The position numbers were made by a program, and so were the translations under genes. Under the pieces are notes generated by a model. That model had not been told where the DNA came from. It was given only the letters and a program-made list of their open reading frames with translations, and ran no database searches. Shown piece after piece: positions 46,184 through 58,411 of a stretch of 64,000 nucleotides of DNA. This DNA comes from Apostichopus japonicus. Lineage: Eukaryota > Echinodermata > Holothuroidea > Aspidochirotida > Stichopodidae. Where the stretch lies: the NCBI RefSeq assembly GCF_037975245.1, contig NC_092564.1, positions 4,307,484-4,371,483 on the forward strand, read 5' to 3'. Each line of letters begins with the position of its first letter. Position 1 is the stretch's first letter.

Positions 46184-49100
46184 CTTGAAAAGAAACGCAA
46201 TATACTACATTCACAAACCCATATGTCAAAGGCTGAAAGGAAGCCAGAAGAATTTAGTTTAAGGTCCATATTCCTCTTCGTAACCAACTTGGTAAAATTT
46301 TTCCAGTGAAGCTGAAATAACATTTTACAAGATGAGTTGAGAAATCTTATTCGATATCATTGTACATGTATGAAATTTTTTATAAGAAAACAAAATTTAA
46401 TATAGCTCATCTCGTCAAAAGACCGAGAAGAGTTGACTATAATGCTACAGAAAGTTGGGAATTATATATTTTACAGGAAAACTTTGACAGTTAGTGAATA
46501 GCGATATTTTCTTTACAGATCATCACTAACATATGGTAAGCAAAACATCGATATTGTAACACGATTTTACACAGAAAGTCATACATTACCGCTAAACATC
46601 CTCAAAAGTATATAGAAGAAAGAAAAGTTTCTTGCAGTTCTGCATAATGTACAAAAGCATATATCGATATTGTGCTAGCAAAAAGTTTTAAAAAATACAA
46701 ACGCAGAATGGAGAAATTAAAGGATTCTAGTTCTCATATTGTAGGATTTAGAAATACATTTTTTTTAAATGGTTTGAGTAGGCCTACTCATAAAAATAGG
46801 CGACACAGCGCAAAGTTAACAAAACAATTCCTTCGAAATATATCAGCTGCGTCAATGTTACAAGAAGCATAGGATTAATTCATCTCTCCTCGAACCGTAC
46901 GTATAAAAAGAGCTAATGAAACCTTCCAACATGAATAAATATAATACGTTGATTATCTTGAAGACAAAATGACATAAAGGCAACTAACCAGGTGAGAAAA
47001 AACATCTGCCATCGATGTGATTACAGGTTTTATGGTTTTGACACTGACAAGTCTGCTTGCAACCATATCCATACGTCCCTTCTGGACAACGTTTAAAACA
47101 ACTGTAAAACAACAAATTCAGTCTTTAATCGTTATTATCAATTTCCAGTTTTGAGTATTTCTCCAAGTAGGTTCTTAACAAGACTTTCTATCCATATTAC
47201 TTGCTGTTTATGAATTTGAGTAAAACTCGGGTAAAGTTATATTCTGCACACAGAGAAAGGAATTTTGAATGTTAACTTACAAGGGACCTCTGAATCCAGC
47301 AGTGCAACCACAGTCACCGTATTTGTTCCAACCACATGTATCCTCACAATTTAACCCTGAGACGAAAACAAAACAACAAAAAACAAAACTAAAAGTAGAG
47401 ATTCTTGAGTGCCATCTCAAATAGTACAGCAGTGTAAAATAGTATTCATGCAGAGGTTGTTGAGGGCCCTAATTCTTAAGTCCTCCAACCAATTGGATAG
47501 GCTGTTTTGATAAATCAAGTGAAATACTTGAAATGATAGAACAAAGTTGGAATCTAATCATTCAAAATATAATTGTTTTAAGTTGTAATGAAGTGATTGG
47601 ATTTTCGTGACAACAGGTTTCTTTCATTTCCAATGAAAAACAATCCTATATGTGGTTATAAATAATTAAGCAATATCTTTAGGTCAAAATACATCATTTA
47701 CTAATCGTAAAGATGAATGGTGATTTCTCAAATTTCTTTTATAAAGACACAAACAGAGAAAAACAGTTTACATTGATAGAAAAAAATATAATATGTTAAT
47801 CCACTTCAAGATAGTTGTATTATTAACTCACTGTCCTTCTCAACACTGCAATAGTTGAAAAAAAAAGTTATGTAGTGTCACTCAAGGATGGGTTTAATTC
47901 AGAGAGATAAAAAATCATTATTATTTCTTTATGTATTTATCGATAATGCATATTCACACAACCAAGAATTTGATTTTAGAAAATACGACCCTGTACGTTG
48001 AATTCAGTTGATGGTACTTTAACGATATACATCTATTGTAAAATACAATATTGGTGACTGTTTTTGCTGAATTATAGACACAAGACACTAAAATGCTGAC
48101 GCAAAGGTCTGTAATAACAATAATTGTTTCTATATCCTTAGTAAAGAAAGTAATGTACCCATTGGCTGACTTGATACACTCAGACAAACGTATTTTTACG
48201 TCTTTTGGTTTTCTCACCTGTGTATCCTGCTGCACACGTACAACTACCATCGGTAGGATCACACGTGGCCCCGTTCAAGCAAAAGCAATCGTTGGCACAA
48301 TTAGTACCCCATTTGTTTGTGGAACACGCTATAAAGAGTTAGACAAAATTAATGCAAAAGAATGATGTCACTTTAAATTTTTAGTTTCTCGCTTATTCCA
48401 TCATTTTCTGCATATCAGAAGCATTCATCCCAAATATATCGCAGTTCAAATACTTCATATGAATCCATTCAATAAATATGCAGACTAATTATCTTTATCT
48501 CCAATGGTTCATGAATATACCGTGAATGTAAATATGAAGTTTTGCCCGCTTGCTTTTGTACAGACATATTCTTACTAATTTTAAATCCCGTTTAAGGCGC
48601 TGTTAAATTACTTCATGTATTTAAGGAGGTGTTAGAGATGTTGCTGGCTCTTGACGCGCGGTAAAGCAAATCCAAATGGAAACAGTATCGACATGTTGTA
48701 CAACAGACTGGGTAGGTCGTCAGGTTCTGCCTGAAGCGTTTGTAAAAATGATTGGTTAGAATGTTTAAAAATGAAAGCGCGATGGAGCAAAGAAATGTTT
48801 CTTGAAAGGTACACAAAACTATATGATATTACATATCAATTATCTCTAACAGAAACATATTATACTAGACTTCAAGGGCGTAGGAACCGGGGGGCTAGGG
48901 GGCGCCAGCCCCCCAGTGGAAAATGTGGAGGGGCGGAAGTATCATTCTGCCCCCCCCCCCCCGCTCCGCAAGTCAAAAAACCCCTTTTTCATTTCCAAAT
49001 GAGAAAAAAAAATCTCATTTGGAGCACCAAATTGCATCTAAGGCCAGGTGAAAATACAAAATTAAGTTTACAAAATGGAGTGGGTGTTGAAGTGTGCTAT

Positions 49101-51412
49101 ATTGCACCAAATTGCATCTGAGGCCACCTGGAAATGCAAAAAATTCCAAAGGGGAGGGGGATGCCCCCTCCCCTTAGACCCCTCCCCCAGGCCGGCCATC
49201 AGTCTTCAGTCCCCCCCCCACTCAAAAGTACCTTCCTACGCCACTGCTAGACTTCCTATATTGCCTACTTATTCAAAACTTGTGAACGCTACGATTTTCA
49301 AAATGGATTTAATTGCAGTGGAGTGTATTGCGTAATGAATATGTAATGCATTACTTTTGTCGGCCTTTATGTCACCGTTAAAAGTTACTTGTTATGTTTA
49401 CAATTAAAGTTATAACGGTGTATCTTATCTCCATCGGGAAAATTATTATTGTGTTGCGTGACTCACTCGAACGATAGATGAATATTGTCTGCTTCGTTTA
49501 TTGAAGATGGTGAAGTTATTAGAGGAAATTGGGTGTTAAGTGTAGGTACTAACCGATTGCAAGGGAAGCGAAGAGTTCAAATTACTGTTACAAGTCCATA
49601 ATCTCAATTTACCACTTTCCACTATTTATTGGTTTCTTATACCGAAAGATGGTCTGAAGTAGACACTTTTAAAGATCAAACGTTTAGATACAACTATAAT
49701 ACACATGCCAATCTTCCACCAAAGAGAGGAGGAAGGAAAACGACATTTTATGACACAGGAAAGGAGATGGGAATGGGTTGGGCGTAGAGATCTCATTTAG
49801 AAGTTTGGTTGTACATAAGCCCTAAATTGTGTTACATTTATGATCGCTTGATAAATGTTGAATACTTACGATAACAATAATTATCTGGCTCTTCATACAG
49901 ATAACCATCACAGCACTCCCGTACAGACCTGTACTCGTCTTTGAATTCTTGTCTGTATTTTGTTATATGGTTTAAACTGGTAACGACAAAAATTGTTATT
50001 TTAGATATTGTCAAATAGCATGAATATCTGTTATTTATTTTATTTGCTATTTGCAACTAATCTTAAATACTAATAGGAGAAATAATCACTGTTAACTCCA
50101 ATAAATTTAGCTATCAAATTATATTTAAATATTGACCAGCAAAGAGCTTCTGGTATACAACTGGTTGCGTTTACAAGCCGGGATCTTCCGGGAGAGAATT
50201 TTTAATTTATTAACTGGAAGCATGCCCAGCATGTGGCCTGTAGTGAAGTACTTTGACCACTAAGTATGGGTCACTTGTTTAACAAGCCATTAGCAAATTA
50301 CAAACTAGTTCACAAATTCTCATTCTTGCACTATTTACCTTGATATTGGAATCTACAACATTTACCCCATCTAAAAATAAAGATCAAAGTTCGCCTCATC
50401 TTATGTGATATACCTTACTACTTATCTGATGTTGTTAACCTATCCTTTTGAACCCCCCCCCCATCCCCCGTCCTGCACCATATACTGACACAACTCACAA
50501 ACACACACTTGTAAATTCATGATAAAAGAGAAAAAGCCTTCATATTTCACTTTTTAACCAATACATGAGGGCCTGGTCCACCCTATAACCCTGTTCAAGA
50601 ATTTTCTCTTCATCAGATTACTATAGTTAACTGACACCATTGTTTTGACGTTAAGAACGCATCTTTTCCAAAGAGAAGTAGGGTTACCTTTCTAGTAACA
50701 CCTAGCAGTGCTAATTTAATTCTTAATGTTACCTTACTTTAACTCCGTGCACCAGAAAGGGGGCCACTGAAAGATCTCCCAACAGAATCCGCGTAACATT
50801 ATATGATAATATTCAGAGTATGACGATATGAACGTACTGGAGTAGCTGTGCAAAGTACAAACGTTGAAAAATGAAAATAAAATGAAGGAACATGAACGTT
50901 TTTATATTAAGCTCTGTTATTAACTGCATTATAAATTATGATCAAATAATCGATTGTATGTTGTCAAAGAAAAGGAAGAAAGAAGAATATTAATGTTACG
51001 TTTACATCCGTTAATTAACTCTGACCTATGCTAGGACAATTTAATTCATTTTAAATAACATAAAACAGGGTACTCTTGAAACAACGGCAGACATATCTGT
51101 TGGCATAGTTTGTCAATAGACTGAAAATACATTGCTATTAAAGGATTTACTTGTAACAGATTTATATCTTTCAAACCTTCAGAGTCAGTATTAAAGGATG
51201 ATTTAAGGCGACTTGTAGTAGATTGTCGACATGTTGTATAATGCATATACCAAACCTTTAATGCGAAATACAACCGGGAAGCTATATGTACAATACCTTT
51301 CTGTTCTTGTGCAGACATGATCGCCATCAACATCTAGGGATATCCCTTGTGCATTTGTGCTGGAACTGGCTAAAGGGGCCACCAACAAAGCGATACACAA
51401 TAAGACCTTCAT
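46044..51412 (-). CDS. EMI-EGF transmembrane receptor, copy B, shortened, 220 aa
   Basis: Coding exons in transcript order: 51412-51297, 49976-49870, 48328-48218, 47356-47281, 47101-46989, 46183-46044. Sum 663 bases, 221 codons with stop, all phases agree. Signal peptide 1-22, EMI-like module about 33-75, EGF1 76-111, a shortened EGF2 113-136, EGF3 138-174, membrane helix about 185-207, tail [15 protein letters not shown]. Compared with copy A, the block with exons 6-8 is gone; since exon 5 leaves and the last exon enters in phase 1, the frame survives. EGF2 lacks 20 residues and EGF3 has one cysteine changed to phenylalanine, so it may be a minimal receptor or an early pseudogene. Confidence 0.7.
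46989..47101 (-). CDS. Copy B exon 5: EGF-like repeat 3
   Basis: 113 bases, acceptor TTTTACAG, donor [24 protein letters not shown] and [12 protein letters not shown]: the cysteine of A's CFCST is phenylalanine here. Confidence 0.8.
47281..47356 (-). CDS. Copy B exon 4: EGF-like repeat 2, internally deleted
   Basis: 76 bases against 136 in A, an in-frame loss of 60 bases. Reads [20 protein letters not shown]. The middle cysteines of the repeat are gone, so the disulfide pattern of a normal EGF fold cannot form. Splice sites and phases (1 in, 2 out) are intact. Confidence 0.75.
48218..48328 (-). CDS. Copy B exon 3: EGF-like repeat 1
   Basis: 111 bases, phase 1-1, acceptor TTTATAG, donor [42 protein letters not shown]. 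All cysteines kept. Confidence 0.85.
48380..48816 (-). pseudogene. Copy B of the intronic open frame
   Basis: Homologous to 26013-26453 but with indels and stops. The N-terminal part still reads [19 protein letters not shown] and [16 protein letters not shown]. Its decay next to intact receptor exons suggests it is not part of the receptor. Confidence 0.45.
48873..49246. mobile_element. hAT-type MITE with 8-bp TSD
   Basis: Starts CAAGGGCGTAGGAACC and ends CCTTCCTACGCCACTG, inverted termini with a few mismatches, flanked by CTAGACTT on both sides (48865-48872, 49247-49254). Interior has G- and C-runs and an internal repeat (GCACCAAATTGCATCT at about 49024 and 49104). Unit A lacks it at the matching site (about 26500). 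Non-coding. Confidence 0.85.
49870..49976 (-). CDS. Copy B exon 2: EMI-like module
   Basis: 107 bases, acceptor GTTACCAG, donor [41 protein letters not shown]. The CC.GY core is identical to A; 12 of 35 other residues differ. Confidence 0.8.
51297..51412 (-). CDS. Copy B exon 1: signal peptide
   Basis: 116 bases, same length and phase as in [19 protein letters not shown], then [15 protein letters not shown]. Donor GTATTG. Upstream acceptor is weaker than in A (TATCGAAG rather than TGCTGCAG). Confidence 0.8.
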
Positions 51413-52499
51413 GACCTTCGATACAAAACAACAGAAAAAACAATGTAGAGAAAGCAATATCATATGTATCCAAATAACCCCGTTAAATTCGTAAGACCTT
51501 TATACAGAGTCCCCGATTAGTGCAAGTTCATGGGCCAATATTCATTTTGCGAGCCGGATTAAGCTGGTGTGTCTCATGTAGGGTGTCACCTTTCAATATT
51601 TTTATCGTAAAACAACAAGGGTCATTTGACGTTTGATTGTCCATTGGCTATTGAAGCGTTTGAGGCAATGTGTTTGAGTCGACCCGGCGATTGGCGTGAA
51701 GAACGGTGTGGGAAAAAACAGATTTCTGTGTATGATAAACGTGTCAAACCGATTTATTGTTATTAATATCCACTACTGATCATTACCCTAAACATTTGCG
51801 ATTTGCTACAGTAAAATTCCACGGATTAAATTGATCACGTTCTCGTTTAGAATTATCGAGATATCGAACAATTAGTGACAAAGTGTGACATTGAAATTCC
51901 CTCGGTGATACGACCACTGCTAACTTTGAAGCATATATTATGTTTTATGATAGAGTTGAAACTTAATTTAGAATATATATATATATATACACCCTTAATA
52001 AGTAACAGAGTGAGAGCTGTCACTCAAGGTCCTTGGTTTGATAATGATGACACAAATCTGCGAAGTAAAACGCAGAAAACATAGGGACAATCGGGACAAT
52101 ATCGGTCTTTCGTTAAAGAAAGAAACATCTATATCTGCACAATCTAACTGCACCAGCAAATTTGTTTGGTTAACATATTAAATACTGTTATTAGCAGTAA
52201 AAGTGAACTTGTGTTACACAGTACATGATCCAAACATGAACTTGCTCCTACGTTTAACTTCTTTTAAGTTAACTACTGAGAGTTTGCCTGACAATGATAT
52301 CAAGTTGATGAATTCCGAGATTAAAGATTAATTTACTGGTAATCATCTCTATACAATGACAAACTACAACCCCATATCCAATCTTAGATTTACTGCAATA
52401 ATATTGGCATGGCCACTGACAAAAACAAAACCTGATGAAAGAGCGAAATGATGTTATTTGGTAATAATTCTATTCTGAGACGGGTGGGGATTGGTAGAC

Positions 52500-53580
52500 G
52501 GCCACTGCATTCGCTTTAGAACTATTGCTACAAACATTGATGCCCTCAATGTCTATACCCTCTCTCTCAATCAGCCGGTTGAAACCACCATTTCCGCTTG
52601 GTTCAGGACAATACGTTATATTTCAAAGGTTAAAGTCTTTTCTTCCTCGTGATGTTGTGAAAACTCTCATAATTTCACTCGTTCTTAACAGCATTGGTAT
52701 GTGCAGCTCTCTGTACTGCGGTTTTAATGCAAGTCTCATTATAAACTACAATCTCTACAAAATGGTGTTGCTAGCGTTATTTATGACCGTGGAAGATGGT
52801 TATATGTTTCTACCATTTTTGAGGGATTTAACCGGCGTTTATATATAGATTGAAAGTTAACGTGAAACACATTTTCTTTTCTAATAGCGTAGACTTTTCT
52901 AATAACTTTAGTCTGAAAGTTAATGTCTTGTTCGTATTTGTTTGTTTCTCAACATCCCAATTGAGCATGTCTAAGTCATCTCGGCATAGACAGAAGGTGG
53001 GCTATACAATAGCCTATTCTCTCTATCTTAGGGCACAGAAACTGTTTTTATGTCCGGCAGGGTAAGACGTGATGGCAAATTTTCACTGCTATACAAAATC
53101 TAACACCAGTTGCTCGCAAATGACTAAATGATGATCTTTGGTATGCGTAGGTCTTGGGGGTAGCATAAAGGCTCTGTGTACACTTTTTACTCTGCTTCCT
53201 CACGGGTTAACAAAGCGCTCGGTAGTTGACAGATCAGTTCGTGGATATTGTTTGACTTGCAACAACTGATAATATAACCAACATTGACTGGCAGTCAAGC
53301 GACGAATAGTGACATATCGTATATTGTATTGGGTTAATTGGCAACTATATTTAATCAAGTATGTGGCACATTGTCTTCATAACCACTATTGGTTATATGG
53401 TGAAAAGGTATATTACCCTAAATCTACCTTTTTGGGGTTTTAGAGGTTTAATGTTTGGTCTTTAGTGGTTCCGAGAAAATACCTAAGCCTATATGCGCAC
53501 CACATTGGAGTACAGCAACGAACCTTTGCACTGGTTCACATTAGAATATTCTTCTTCAAGAACAGTGGACTTACACAGGG
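52500..53580 (+). pseudogene. LINE reverse-transcriptase tail relic in linker 2
   Basis: Frames read AWFRTIRYISKVKSFLPRDV, VKTLIISLVLNSIGMCSSLY, then FLRDLTGVYI and, at about 53510, LHWFTLEYSSSRTVDLHRDK. This order fits the RT C-terminal region of CR1/L2-type LINEs (helix with KxxFLP.D...L...V, then the LRDLHWLPV area). Interrupted by frameshifts and by about 450 unrelated bases (53060-53500). Confidence 0.45.
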
Positions 53581-53599
53581 ACAAAGAATTAAGGGTGGA

Positions 53600-54215
53600 T
53601 CAAGTTTGTAAGTGCTGACTTTTATGGACTTCAAATCCGATCATCAATACTCTTGCACTACTGCGTTCTTAAATATTTATGTTCTTTGATGCTATACTGC
53701 ATGAGCTTGTGTATTAACTATCTTTCCAAATTAGCTTCATGCGTTGATCTGAAAGGACATTTGACTTGCACAGAAAACAGTGAGGTTTATGTACGTACCA
53801 AGTATGAAGTTCATCCAAGCTTTGATTTTGAAACTTTTGTAGATGCTAGGTTTTCATACTTTCAACATGGAGTTATAACAACTCCCTGCTTTCAACTATA
53901 CAATAACCTGAAATGACCTTCAAACTTAACCATTTACAATACGTATCTTCTGTTCGTGTACATACCAAGTAGTTCGCCCAAGGTTGGTAGTGTTTGCCCT
54001 ATGTTGACCTTTGCAGAGATACCAGTTAAGAAGTTCAAACAAGTTTCACTTTCCGGGCTATCGTGTTTACGTCAATAAGACGTACACCACCGAGACTAGG
54101 GAAAGTTCCCTTAACTTAATAAAGAGCCTAAAAAATTGTAGTGAAAAGATGGATGAAATTACAGTAAAATATGAAGCTTATTTTGTGCATCTTAATAAAT
54201 GGTCTTTCATATAAG
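53600..54215 (+). other. Unrecognised open frames in linker 2
   Basis: Two consecutive plus-strand frames (53653-53916 and 54011-54214) include CVDLKGHLTCTENSEVYV, FETFVDARFSYFQHGVI and FHFPGYRVYVNKTYTTETR. A TTTGCAG precedes the second. They look more protein-like than chance AT-rich frames but I recognise no domain and find no copy in linker 1. Confidence 0.25.
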
Positions 54216-54219
54216 TTAT

Positions 54220-56870
54220 TCACGCACTAGATGATACTTAATGAACTCAGTATCGTCTTTTAGAATAAGGTTCCTTTAAATGCACTCTTTCAGCCAATAA
54301 TTTTTTTTTTAAAAAAGCACCAGCATCGAGAATTAACCAAACACTTCTTCAATGTGACTTCCTGAAAGATTGATTTTAGGTTGAAATGTATAATAGCAGT
54401 ACTGCAGATAACTCCTTTTAGATACTACAGCAGAACTAAAACTAAGAAATCTTGTAAGAATTACTTACATTAAGCATAATAGCTTGACAAAACAAATTAT
54501 GTGGAATTCTCGCTTTACCCGAACTGTTCTGTCTTTTTCTCTCCAGCAGATAGTTCCAAAGGTAGTGCAACCGTAAAGAGACCAAAAGGACCAAATACCA
54601 CCTCCTATCCCACCAAAGATTTTGCGCAATATTAGGTGCAAAGTATAACACGTTCTGTGATAAGCAATAAAACGAATGAAGAGGCATTCATGTGAATCGA
54701 TGAGTATTCATGTAGGTTTGAATTCGGCCCATTACTGTTTGCTTTGTTAGACAGACATATTTTTATGGATGTCTGTCGCAATAGACATTGTGCAATACGT
54801 AAATCCCGATTGTACAAAAATAACTCATTCACGTTAAGAACTTCAATGTTGACGTATATGTGGTAACAATCAGTTGGCAAATTCTACTTAGCAAGCAAAG
54901 CAGAAAACTTGTGATTTTATGGGTGGTTTTGTTTGGAAAGGTCTAAAAGTTATGTCTAAGAAATAGCTTAAATGCTTTTGTCCTACGTTTCAACTCAGGT
55001 TGCCTATATCATTATATAGTTAAATAGCTTAAGTGCTATTGTGCTACCTCTGATTACATGTTTCCTTTGTTTATCAATTGGAAAATAAAGGACACAAATT
55101 GGACATAAAGTACTAAATGGCACTGACTTTGTGTTCACGCTCTTTACAAATTTTAGATGGATCCATAGTAGTTTAAACTAACAAATGACATGTGCGATCT
55201 ACCTCAGTGTAATATACTTGTACAAAAATAGGCACGGGGGAATATGGATGTCACATGTTGATTGTGCATTCTTCTTTTCGTATAACTTCATGGCCCAGTT
55301 TAGGCATCTGGATTTTGTTAATTGACCTTTACCTTGGCTAAGTGAACCCGAGGTGCTACGCGTACTCTCACATTCTACATCACAGAAAAACTTAGGTTGC
55401 AAATCATAACCAACATGTAGTTACACCAGTAGTGCAGCCTCTGACTTAATACATCGATAAATTAATATATGAATACGATTAGTTCTCCTTCTTTGATTTT
55501 CAAATGGCTTTCTTGAAAAACTCAAAACATGGGATTAAATAGTATTCTGCATCTATTTGTTTTATGGGGGAAATACGGTATTTACAGTAGCAAAAACATT
55601 TCAACTACATACATATTTTCTTTTGGCTAGAGTTATTCATATGTAATGTGCTGATGGATGTCGTAATTTTGATTTTACAGTTACAGTTGATAACCGTCCA
55701 AAAATACAACGCTACTTTTACAAACATACTGCAGTTCATTCCGTGCAGTGCCTCTCTGGTGTTTTAAGAGTGCACGTAAGTATACAGTATAAAAGTATAA
55801 CTATTTACTTGTCTGATTGTGATTGCAATCATTGGTGCAAGTTACTGCCTTTTGATGATTGCCAACTCCTGTGGAAAGAAGTAAACATCATATGATCTTA
55901 TGAGATGTTATTTATGGGTAATGATGTTTATATCGTGGCGATATATATCAATATGACGTTACATTTATCTGGTTGTTTTAACAATAACAATATGATGTCA
56001 TATGCTCGTCTGATCCTAGGTAAATGTCACGGAACTGTTTGGCCTTTCGACTCTTGTTAGAACAACTTAATTTACTTCTGTGGGTATGCACTAGCCGAGG
56101 GCTTGAAACAAATCCAAGACAATGTTCCACGCAGTTTCGCGTTCGACGTATATGAGCTTCAAGTTTCCGGGTATTGCAACAGGTATTGCAGTAGAAAGTA
56201 TGGTTTCACCAGTCACCATTTTAGGATCCGTAAAAGGAAGGCCTGTTTATTATTTCTGGTATTCCAATAAATCCAAATCATTTCTAACTATAATTAATCT
56301 ACAAATAAAATAAAAACAAAACCTGCTAGCAAACTTCGTGTCCACAAAAGAGCCTTTGTAAAAGAATTCAAGATATAAATCGATCGTAGCAGTCAAATCT
56401 AAACATAAGAATGGGAGCGACAATATTGTCAAAAAAATAATATGAGATGATCTGGATCCATTCAATAAAACAATATGATCTCATTAAAATTTTCATGCAG
56501 TCATACATTTTTTACTGTTCCTTACACGTTTGGTCATCCTTCCTAGTTTATTCTACCGATTTTTTTTCGCCGGCTTTTTCATTTTTGTTATTTAAGATTT
56601 AAAAATCTGTCACATAAAATAATTTCATTTGCTATCACTCGTTTTTACATTTGGGTTTTCACTTCTGATTAAAGCTGTTAAATATCAGTTGTTAGGTTAT
56701 TACGTTTGTCCTCGTCATTCTGTCCTGCTATTATTTCGTATTGTCCTAATAGGTTTATATTTTCATTTCCGCATTTCTCCTATGTCTTTCCTAAGGGTGT
56801 GTGGAACACCCGGTATTCATAAAAAAAAAATACATCGAGGAAAAATAATGTTTAGATGTGTATGTGGAAG
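54220..56870. repeat. Linker 2 segments homologous to linker 1
   Basis: 54225-54660 matches 35370-35810, and 54718-56870 matches 37300-39648. The order of blocks differs from linker 1, where the LINE relic lies between them. No gene seen beyond the shared frames noted for linker 1. Confidence 0.65.
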
Positions 56871-57164
56871 CCTAATAGCTAGTTAATAACTACATTCTCA
56901 ATACATTTTTCTGAGGCTAGCTTTCATAGGCATGTGACTATAAATGTTATGAATTGCAGCCAATTTAAAGTGTCCTTTCTGTTAATCAGTTTGTTTAGCT
57001 GCAATGATAGCATCTACATTTATAATACTATTTGACTAAGTTTACTACACAGTCAGTCTATAAGAAAATCGGTCGTATAACATAATTTGATTTTGTTTGA
57101 ATAATATATAAATTTAGATGAAACGGCTTTCTCTCTCTCACTGAATTGTTTCCTCTTTCAAAAG

Positions 57165-58411
57165 AGTGTCCGACAAAGGAAGTTCGGTGCAGGCTGTTCT
57201 GAAACCTGTCTCTGTTAGAAGAAGGGGATTTGCGACTCTGTGACAGGATATTGTGATGTAGACAATGTACAAGGGGCAGGTATTGCGATGAGGGTGAGTT
57301 GATCTCATTACTATTAAATTATCATTGGCTTTAAAACCATGGCTATGCTATTGCACTTGCATTACTCCTGAGTGGTGCTGCTCGATTGATTATTGGTTGA
57401 TTAATATTTTGAAATGCTTCAAGATTCGTTCTCAAGTGTTTGCTGTGAAGATTAGTGCTGTATACGTGAACCAATTAGCGTAGATTACGCTAATGTGAAA
57501 CTGCCATTAAGCTACGTTAAAAAGTTTACGTTACATTACTTCAATGTTAGCTCGAAGCAGTACGGTCACCTAACATCGTACTTTGAAGACAACAACTAAC
57601 TAAAGATCGATACACAAATGTGATAAACATTGTTCAACTTATGTGGTTATCTTTATTATTCTGAGTTTGAGTGTGATTTAGATTAAATACTACGAAAAAA
57701 GAACTTCAAACAATTCCATTGTACTTATTTAATAACAGTATTTGCAGTAGAAATGCAGAATTTCTAGTTAAGTGGATGAAATAACATATAATAGAAACTC
57801 CATTCTTATGGGGTATAGTTGTTAGGTGGTCAGCTCATTGTGCACAAGGATGTGCAGTGAATGATAGTGCTTTGATAATAGATTCAACGGTTTATCAACC
57901 CTACCAAGTGCTACTACCAATAATACCACCACTGATCGAACTGACATACCTCATGTGAGTTTAGAGTGAATGATAATGAGAGAGCTTGATTCAAATGAGT
58001 CAATTTAATTCATTCCTTAGCATTCCTCACTTACAAATGTTTCAGTCAAAGCCAAATATATTAAGTTGTGTACTTCATTATTTGAAGCGAAACTTAGCTA
58101 GTCAAGCTGATTACTCACATAGTCCTGGGATGTGTTTGCCTTTTTAGATTTGAAATAAAGAATTATCCAATTGTAACTTGGTAGAAAGGTTACAATCAAG
58201 GATCAAATGTTCAGCAAGACATAGGATACAAACAGATGTGATAGTTTCATTAAATGATTACTTCTGTACAATGTCATAGTTTGTAATTGCTTGATATTTT
58301 AATGCCCCTTTTCAGCATGTCCACCTGGTTACTATGGCGATGAGTGTGCCTCCGAATGCGCTACTTGTGCTGATATATAATGGGGAATGCATCTGCCCGG
58401 ACGGTTTTGAG
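57165..58411 (+). pseudogene. Plus-strand EGF receptor relic, copy C
   Basis: First exon 57165-57293 keeps length 129 but has a +1 after CCGACA and a later -1, with stops between. The second exon begins at 58316 after TTTTCAG (CATGTCCACCTGGTTACTAT) and shows the same internal loss, TAA and 3' truncation as copy B, so B and C inherited these lesions together. Confidence 0.8.

Larger units (their letters stand above)
39648..52275. repeat. Segmental duplication unit B
   Basis: Homologous to unit A with two large absences: A's 5480-9585 (junction about 41245) and A's 14380-24359 (junction about 46810). It contains a LINE fragment and a hAT-type MITE not found in A. Homology to A ends at about 52275 (CTTTTAAGTTAACT). 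It shares the first deletion with unit C. Confidence 0.85.

Noticed and set aside
45879-46262. 127-codon plus-strand frame over copy B's last exon
   Set aside because: Shadow of the minus-strand transmembrane exon.
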